A program made the position numbers and the translations under genes. A DNA stretch of 50,456 nt from a virus. The stretch's first letter is position 1; every line of letters begins with the position of its first letter. Shown here one piece after another: positions 45,384 through 50,456 of the stretch. Below the pieces are notes generated by a model, which saw only the letters and a list, made by a program, of their open reading frames with translations, was not told the origin of the DNA and ran no database searches. Where the stretch lies: positions 1 through 50,456 of IMG/VR virus record IMGVR_UViG_3300027985_000306, one strand, 5' to 3'.

Positions 45384-48017
45384 ATGGCTCAACTACTCAC
45401 ATCAGGTGCTGAATATCGTCCTACGTATGATGGACGCATCGGGCCATGGAGAGATGCCAGCGGTAGGTTCAATGGCATTATGAAGGAGACGGGAGCTAGA
45501 GACAATGTTTATGCTTTCCGTAGTCCTGCTGGCGGCCCGTTATCTGGTACTTGGGGTTCTAATAGCGAAGGTAACGGAACTACCAACTTTGCGATTGTTT
45601 GTGTAGATACCCAGTTGGTAGGTACGACTCTTCACGTAGCCTTCATGGCTCAGAGTATTACTGCAGCGCAGAACTGGATTCTAAGATATGCAACATACAC
45701 ACTAGGGACAACTCCTGCATGGAGCATTGGGGAGTTGGTCGATGATTACAGCACTTCTGGTACTCTCTCTACTGAAACCTATACTCCAGTTCCGACGTGC
45801 CGAATCGACGTACGTTCGGATGGGGATGTTCTGATTGCCTATCAAGGAGGTTTGGAGACAGTCAAAGGAACGGATAGGAATAGAGTTAAGTATGCTCGTC
45901 GGGAGGGAGGTTCTTGGACGGCTAACATCGCGCTTGATGCGGGCGGGGCAATTGACTATGACCATCCTCGCGCTGGTGAGATGACAGGTACGGATAACTT
46001 TTACATTATGTTCTGTAATCGAGGCGATGCACAGACTGAAGGTACCGCTTCGTCCTCACGAGATAAGAGATACATTGATAGTTCAAATTCAATCAACACT
46101 GCTGGTGGTACGACTAACTATGGTCCTAGTGACGCAGTAGCAATAGATAGCAATGATATTGTTGTTATTGAAAGAGATTCGAGTACTGGACAGATAGAGC
46201 TAGACGAAGTTGATGCAACTCCTTCTACGGTCACAAACAGAAGTTCTGGGCTCTTTAACATCTTGTCAGGTTGGGGTAGTGCTGGCTGTGATTGGGATGG
46301 TAGTAAGCTGCATATCATTGCAAGGAAGGATGATACTACGGACTCTCGTAGGTACGCAACTTGGGTGCGGACTAATACTTGGACGGATGTTCAAGAAGAA
46401 GAAGCTACGGAGACTAGCAATTATGGCTACAGCGTTGTATATAATGGTGCTGATGGTAAGCTAGGCTATTTCTTCGCTGACGCCGCAACTGGTGGAGATT
46501 GTTATTATGAGGAGATAACACTAACTACTTATAGTGATCTCGTAGCAGCTCCAGCAGGTGCAGCGGCAGGAACTGGTGCTGGTAAGCCCATCACGACATT
46601 ATCTCCGGCTCCTGCGGGTGCTGGAACAGGTACAGGTGCTGGTACTGCATTTGCGACTTTACTCCCTGCATATCTTGGTATTGCCAGTAACACAGGCGAA
46701 GGATCAACGCCTCAGGATCTTATTGTAGCTCCTGTAGGTATCGCCACTGGAACTGGCACAGGTAAGGATATCTTTGTTCTCAATACTCTTGGAGGGGCCA
46801 ACTTCCTGGAGTTTACTGGAACTAGTGTTGCTCCTTGGGTAGGAGATGTTCTTTCTGCTGCTCCAGCAGGGGCGGCTACTAACACTGGAGCCGGACAAGG
46901 GTATGATACTCTTGCCGTAGCTCCTGCTGGTATTGCTACTAACACAGGAACAGGTAAGGGATTTGAAACTCTCTCACCTGCTTTCGCTGGTGCCGGTACA
47001 GGTACAGGCGCGGGAACTGCATTTGAGCTTCTTGTTGCGGCCTTTAGTGCTCTGGCAACTGGTACAGCTACAGGTCTTGCTCTTGAGATTCTAACGGCTG
47101 CTTTTGCTGGTGCTGCTAGCAATACAGGGACAGGAAGTAGCGGAGTAACCTATGAAGATCTGATTGCTGCCTTTGCTGCTTCTGCTGCAAACACTGGAGC
47201 AGGCCAGCCCTTTACAACAGTAGTGCCTGCATTTGCAGGAGCTGCTACTGGCTCTGGCGTAGGTATTCTTTGTATTCTCGTTTCAATGGCTGCTGCTGCG
47301 TCTAATACAGGTGCAGGTAAGGGTCTGGAGGCTTTGACAGCAGCATTTGCTGGAGCCGGAACGGGTACTGCTGCGGGTACTGCATTAGAGACTCTTATAG
47401 CGGCATTCTCTGGTGCTGGAACAGGCAGTGGAGCAGCAACAGCGTTAGAGACTCTTTCGATAGCCTTCAATGGTATTGCTACCAACATTGGTTGGGAGGA
47501 TTTGGGCTACGAAGAACTCATTATTCAGGCATTAGGCTTAGCTACCACTGCTCCAGCTTATGGGACTGTATACAAAGTTCTTGCTCCTCATTTTCGCGGT
47601 ATTGCTAAGAACCATACTCCTGCTGAGCTACTGATTCAGCTTTTGGGCGCAGGTACTGGAACTGCTTCGGGCCTGTCCCTTGTCAATCTTAGCTCCGTTC
47701 TGTTCTCTGGTGCAGCTACAGGTGCCGGTGCGGGTGCTCCTATAGCTACGCTAGTTCCAGCATTTGCTGGCTCAGCGGCTGGTTCTGCTGCTGCTCTTGG
47801 TTATACTCTTATAGTTCCAGTCTTCAATGGTGCTGCCTCTGTTCTTGGTGGAGGAGGCGATATTGGAGTGCTGACAATAGACTTCAATGGTAGGGCTAAG
47901 GTTTGGGGCCTCTGCACTGCGCCGACTCCTATTGTTGATTTCGTAGCAAAGGCATACGGGCATGAGTTCGTAGCCAAAGCGTTTCGTAGCGCCTTTTTCT
48001 CCAACGAACTAAAATAA
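45384..48017 (+). CDS. Large fibre protein: propeller-like head and about 21 repeats of about 20 residues
   Basis: This 877-residue protein has three parts. Residues 1-380 look like a sialidase/BNR-type propeller ('TTLHVAFMAQS', 'RVKYARREGGSWTANIALDA', 'DNFYIMFCNRGDAQ'). Residues about 385-835 are a run of some 21 repeats of about 20 residues with consensus AFAGAGTGTGAGTAFETLIP; Gly, Ala and Thr dominate and each unit ends in a Leu-rich strand. The last 40 residues contain 'DFVAKAYGHEFVAKAFRSAF' and probably cap the fibre. The repeats resemble a beta-solenoid or a polyglycine-II-type bundle. This is probably the main adhesin or side fibre. No chaperone-like gene is obvious downstream. Confidence 0.75.
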   Translation: MAQLLTSGAEYRPTYDGRIGPWRDASGRFNGIMKETGARDNVYAFRSPAGGPLSGTWGSNSEGNGTTNFAIVCVDTQLVGTTLHVAFMAQSITAAQNWILRYATYTLGTTPAWSIGELVDDYSTSGTLSTETYTPVPTCRIDVRSDGDVLIAYQGGLETVKGTDRNRVKYARREGGSWTANIALDAGGAIDYDHPRAGEMTGTDNFYIMFCNRGDAQTEGTASSSRDKRYIDSSNSINTAGGTTNYGPSDAVAIDSNDIVVIERDSSTGQIELDEVDATPSTVTNRSSGLFNILSGWGSAGCDWDGSKLHIIARKDDTTDSRRYATWVRTNTWTDVQEEEATETSNYGYSVVYNGADGKLGYFFADAATGGDCYYEEITLTTYSDLVAAPAGAAAGTGAGKPITTLSPAPAGAGTGTGAGTAFATLLPAYLGIASNTGEGSTPQDLIVAPVGIATGTGTGKDIFVLNTLGGANFLEFTGTSVAPWVGDVLSAAPAGAATNTGAGQGYDTLAVAPAGIATNTGTGKGFETLSPAFAGAGTGTGAGTAFELLVAAFSALATGTATGLALEILTAAFAGAASNTGTGSSGVTYEDLIAAFAASAANTGAGQPFTTVVPAFAGAATGSGVGILCILVSMAAAASNTGAGKGLEALTAAFAGAGTGTAAGTALETLIAAFSGAGTGSGAATALETLSIAFNGIATNIGWEDLGYEELIIQALGLATTAPAYGTVYKVLAPHFRGIAKNHTPAELLIQLLGAGTGTASGLSLVNLSSVLFSGAATGAGAGAPIATLVPAFAGSAAGSAAALGYTLIVPVFNGAASVLGGGGDIGVLTIDFNGRAKVWGLCTAPTPIVDFVAKAYGHEFVAKAFRSAFFSNELK
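46540..47890 (+). repeat. Diverged tandem array, about 60-bp period
   Basis: The DNA encoding the 20-residue repeats. Units differ at many synonymous and non-synonymous sites, so the array is old rather than a recent expansion. Recurrent words include 'ggtgctgg' and 'acaggtac'. Confidence 0.75.
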
Positions 48018-48024
48018 CACGATC

Positions 48025-48771
48025 ATGTCAGACTTCTGTAACTACGCAGAAAATGCTGCGGTAGACGCTGCTGTAGGTGCTGCTACGCTGGCTGCTACCA
48101 CAAGCCTTACGCTGCACTTGCACACCGCTGATCCTGGCGAAGTTGGAACTTCCAACGAGGTAACTGGAGGCTCCTATTCAGCCCAAGCGATCACATTCAG
48201 TGCTCCAGAAGCTGGAACTGGAGCTAATCGAAAGGTGGAGAACGACGCGGCTATCACATTTAGTGGTATGCCTGCTGCCACTGTTACTCACTTTTCGGTG
48301 TGGGATCAATCGTCCAACGTCTGGTTCAAGGGAGCATTCGGTTCTTCTATCGTCGTTGGTGCTGGAGGTGACATTGACATCGCTATCGACGGCATCAGCA
48401 TCGAACTGTCGGGAGACTGGAACGCGATCGTTATGGATGGTATTCTAAATGCCTTCCGAGGTAGCGCCGCATTCAACCTCACTGGTGAGACGATCGTCTT
48501 GACGCTCTGTACAGGCGATCCTGGTACTGGTGTTGTAGCCAACGAAGTCGCAGGCATTACTCACCAGACACCTACATGGGGAGCCGCCTCAGATGGTGTA
48601 AAGTTGAACAGCGCAGACATCACGTTCCCAACCGTCTCGTCTGCTACAGTATCTTGGGCTGCGTTGCTTCGAGAGAGCGACGATCAAGTTCTGTGGAGTG
48701 ACGACATTGCAGATGCAACTAGCACAGACTTCCGTGTGAAAACGGGTGATCTGAGCGTAACTGTAGCCTGA
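48025..48771 (+). CDS. Double-domain fibre-type protein, paralogue B
   Basis: This 248-residue paralogue of the 43929-44681 protein has copy 1 with 'LTLHLHTADPGEVGTSNEVT' and 'GSYSAQAITFSAPEAGTGAN', plus 'ITFSGMPAATVTHFSVWDQS'. Copy 2 has 'IVLTLCTGDPGTGVVANEVA' and 'TFPTVSSATVSWAALLRESD'. The two genes flank the methyltransferase-like and large fibre genes. The leader is 'aacacgatcATG' with no Shine-Dalgarno sequence. Codon choice is tidier than in paralogue A, hinting at higher expression. Confidence 0.7.
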   Translation: MSDFCNYAENAAVDAAVGAATLAATTSLTLHLHTADPGEVGTSNEVTGGSYSAQAITFSAPEAGTGANRKVENDAAITFSGMPAATVTHFSVWDQSSNVWFKGAFGSSIVVGAGGDIDIAIDGISIELSGDWNAIVMDGILNAFRGSAAFNLTGETIVLTLCTGDPGTGVVANEVAGITHQTPTWGAASDGVKLNSADITFPTVSSATVSWAALLRESDDQVLWSDDIADATSTDFRVKTGDLSVTVA

Positions 48772-49112
48772 TGTCTACATCAGCTGGAATCTTCGAGATA
48801 CCAGTTGGTGGGGCTCGGGATGTCTCCATCGACTGGTCAGATTGGCTTGAGAGTCTACCGTCGGGGCAAACACTTGATGCGGTGTCTGCTCCGACGGCAG
48901 ACGGCTCTGATGGCAACATCACCAATCCCTACAATCCAAGCTTGGTAGGTAATATCTCTACCCACTACTTTAACGCTGAAAGCGCTTTTGTAGGAGTTTA
49001 CCTATTCAAGATCACTGCGACGTCTAACGGTACGCCTCCAGTACCTGACTTCAAAGGACCACGGTGGCTTACTATCAAGGTACTGCCTAGGGCTTTTGTC
49101 GAGGAGGTTTGA
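48771..49112 (+). CDS. Small virion-type protein
   Basis: This 113-residue protein ('MSTSAGIFEIPVGGARDVSI') has 'DWLESLPSGQTLDAVSAPTA' and ends 'GPRWLTIKVLPRAFVEEV'. The 'sidWs.wl...g.tl......' and closing '.R.l.i.V' strands form an Ig-like pattern common in small phage structural proteins. It is coupled to paralogue B (TGATG). Confidence 0.65.
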   Translation: MSTSAGIFEIPVGGARDVSIDWSDWLESLPSGQTLDAVSAPTADGSDGNITNPYNPSLVGNISTHYFNAESAFVGVYLFKITATSNGTPPVPDFKGPRWLTIKVLPRAFVEEV

Positions 49113-49162
49113 CGGGGAGACTCTCATCATCATGAATCCTACCCGCTTTCATAGGAGGAGAC

Positions 49163-49504
49163 ATGGAGTCGATTATAGACGCCTTGACTAGTGTTGAGCC
49201 ATTACTGGGCGTAATAGCCACTATAGCTATTGGGATAGTAGGATATCTCGTTCACGAAAATCGTGCTCTTAACAAGAGACTAACTGATGTCCAGGACAGA
49301 GAGATCGACGGGCTCAAGAAGTTTTTGGGCGTTCTTGAGACAGTGGAGAACTTTGTTCGGACAGCAACCGCCGATACCGAGCATGAACGGGAATTCAGAG
49401 TCCAATGCCGAACTACCCTCGAAGCCGTCAGGGAGCAACAAAAGGAGATTACCGAACTCCTCCGAAATCGCTTACTTGCACAGGCAGATAGAGGCCCGAA
49501 TTAG
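49163..49504 (+). CDS. Membrane/coiled-coil protein, spanin- or holin-like
   Basis: This 113-residue protein has the best Shine-Dalgarno site of the late block (AGGAGGAG, 6 bases before ATG). Residues 12-30 form a transmembrane helix ('VEPLLGVIATIAIGIVGYLV'), and the rest is a charged coiled coil ('LNKRLTDVQDREIDGLKKFL'). It lies immediately before terL, the place of the Rz-type inner-membrane spanin in T7-like phages. An i-spanin or a single-pass holin/antiholin is the best guess. No o-spanin lipoprotein was recognised. Confidence 0.65.
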   Translation: MESIIDALTSVEPLLGVIATIAIGIVGYLVHENRALNKRLTDVQDREIDGLKKFLGVLETVENFVRTATADTEHEREFRVQCRTTLEAVREQQKEITELLRNRLLAQADRGPN

Positions 49505-49545
49505 GAGTATTCGTTCTTCTGGCTATGTCAAACCATCTAACATAG

Positions 49546-50456
49546 ATGAGCGATCCTAACAACATACGGGACATTCTGGCAGCCTGTTATCAGGACTCGC
49601 AGACTATGGCTAAGGTATTCTTGCCTGAGCGGTTCTGGAGACCGTTCGATCCGCAGGTGCATGGCCAGATGTTTGACCTGATCGACAACAGCGATAATCC
49701 ACTAAAGGCCATTGCAGCGCCTCGTGGTATGGGTAAGACTTCTATCATCAACCTATTGCTGCCTATGAAAGCTATCTTGTTTCAGGAAAGCCGCTACATC
49801 GTTCCAGTTAGCGCAACGACCGACCTTGCAATGCAGCAAGCTGAGAACTTGAAACAAGAACTAATCATCAATCCTTTGGTTGAGAAGCTCTATGGTCCCT
49901 TGGCATCTCAAAACTTCAGCAAGCGTCAGTGGGTCGTCAACATAGGCGACCAGGATATATGCGTTATGCCTCGAGGCGCTGGACAGCAGATTCGTGGTTT
50001 GCTCTACCGTAACTACAGACCCGGCCTTATCCTCGTGGATGACTTGGAAGATCCAGAGGCGATGGACTCCGAGGAACAGCGAGCTAAGAAGAAGGAGTGG
50101 TTCTACGCTGACCTACTAAACTGTGTTGACCGTGGAAAAGGTAGCCAATGGCAGATCATTGTACTGGGTACGATTCTGCACCAAGACTCTTTGCTCGAAG
50201 GTCTGCTTGATAATCCTTCTTGGGACTCTATTCGCCTCGAGTTGTGCGATGACAATCTAAACAGTCTTGCGCCGAACTTTATGTCCACCAAGGACGTTCG
50301 GACGCTATATCAGCAATTTAAGGAAGCTGGAAAGGAGGATACATTCTATCGAGAATATAGAAACAACCCTGTTCCTATCTCTTCAGATGCTACCTTCCCT
50401 TCCGCACTGTTTAAGAACTACGATCCTGTCAAAGAGAATCTCGACGCCAATCCGCA
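49546..50456 (+). CDS. terL: Terminase large subunit, ATPase part (3' truncated by window edge)
   Basis: 303 codons from ATG 49546 with the terminase ATPase motifs: adenine-binding 'RFWRPFDPQVHGQM', Walker A APRGMGKTS (58-66), Walker B LILVDDLED (161-169), and coupling motif LGTILH at about 208. The fragment continues to 'NPVPISSDATFPSALFKNYD', the usual end of the ATPase domain, then runs off the window before the nuclease domain. With the nuclease fragment at 1-548 it accounts for one normal terL, with a short central stretch missing. It translocates DNA into the capsid through the portal. No clear Shine-Dalgarno site is present. Confidence 0.92.
   Translation, partial: MSDPNNIRDILAACYQDSQTMAKVFLPERFWRPFDPQVHGQMFDLIDNSDNPLKAIAAPRGMGKTSIINLLLPMKAILFQESRYIVPVSATTDLAMQQAENLKQELIINPLVEKLYGPLASQNFSKRQWVVNIGDQDICVMPRGAGQQIRGLLYRNYRPGLILVDDLEDPEAMDSEEQRAKKKEWFYADLLNCVDRGKGSQWQIIVLGTILHQDSLLEGLLDNPSWDSIRLELCDDNLNSLAPNFMSTKDVRTLYQQFKEAGKEDTFYREYRNNPVPISSDATFPSALFKNYDPVKENLDANP

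Noticed and set aside
46540-47890. CRISPR-like look of the regularly spaced repeats
   Set aside because: The period of about 60 bp is in frame with a protein repeat, units are diverged along their whole length, and no palindromic repeat/spacer pattern or cas gene exists.
49132-49191. 19-codon leader frame overlapping the start of the membrane/coiled-coil gene
   Set aside because: It contains the Shine-Dalgarno site of the real gene in its codons, and the peptide is just Arg/His-rich; coding status cannot be supported.
1-50456. Direct terminal repeats marking a circular assembly
   Set aside because: The first and last 40 bases share no repeat, and joining them directly shifts the terL frame, so the window does not close on itself exactly.

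Overview
The window is an almost complete genome of a tailed, probably short-tailed (podovirus-like) double-stranded DNA phage. It opens inside the nuclease half of a large terminase and closes inside the ATPase half of a large terminase. The simplest reading is one circular or circularly permuted genome cut within terL, with a short piece of that gene missing (3k+2 bases by reading frame). The host is uncertain. Leaders are often A/C-rich with no Shine-Dalgarno sequence, and one early promoter carries TATATTTG, which fits the Bacteroidota TAnnTTTG element. Other genes have good Shine-Dalgarno sites, so this is only a lean. No integrase, repressor or excisionase was recognised, so a lytic lifestyle is likely.

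The layout is two opposed transcription blocks. The late block is on the + strand and runs from 40777 through the window end and, by inference, on to 16528. Its order is: small terminase, a set of fibre or adhesin genes (two paralogous double-domain proteins, an internally duplicated fibre protein, a methyltransferase-like protein, and an 877-residue fibre with a propeller-like head and about 21 repeats of about 20 residues), a membrane/coiled-coil protein, terL, portal, scaffold-like protein, decoration-like protein, SU10-type major capsid, adaptor, nozzle-like tail protein, a GNAT-like protein, and three large internal (ejection-type) proteins.

The early block is on the - strand, read from 40094 down to 16525. 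From right to left it holds: two genes of different composition; a region of many very small genes separated by strong hairpins (34-38 kb); a compact operon with a HARP-like/J-domain protein, a von Willebrand A protein and membrane microproteins (31-33 kb); tRNA-Gln; a recombination module (Cas4-like nuclease, Sak4-like ATPase, SSB-like protein); and a replication operon (ParB-methyltransferase fusion, uracil-glycosylase/DNA polymerase A fusion, DUF3987 ATPase, MazG-like pyrophosphatase, M15 peptidase). A beta-helix-like protein sits unexpectedly between polymerase and ATPase. The two blocks converge at 16525-16528, where both stop codons share one CTAG.

The control region is 38.3-40.8 kb. 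About 800 bp without a gene (38274-39081) contain two oppositely oriented arrays of GTTAC sites at an exact 8-bp period, flanking a T-tract/purine-tract. This is the best candidate for the replication origin. A third GTTAC array lies inside an early promoter at 33755-33783. The 682 bp between the divergent blocks hold inverted and direct repeats and a weak late-promoter candidate. Most gene boundaries overlap as ATGA, TGATG or TAATG, so translational coupling is the rule.
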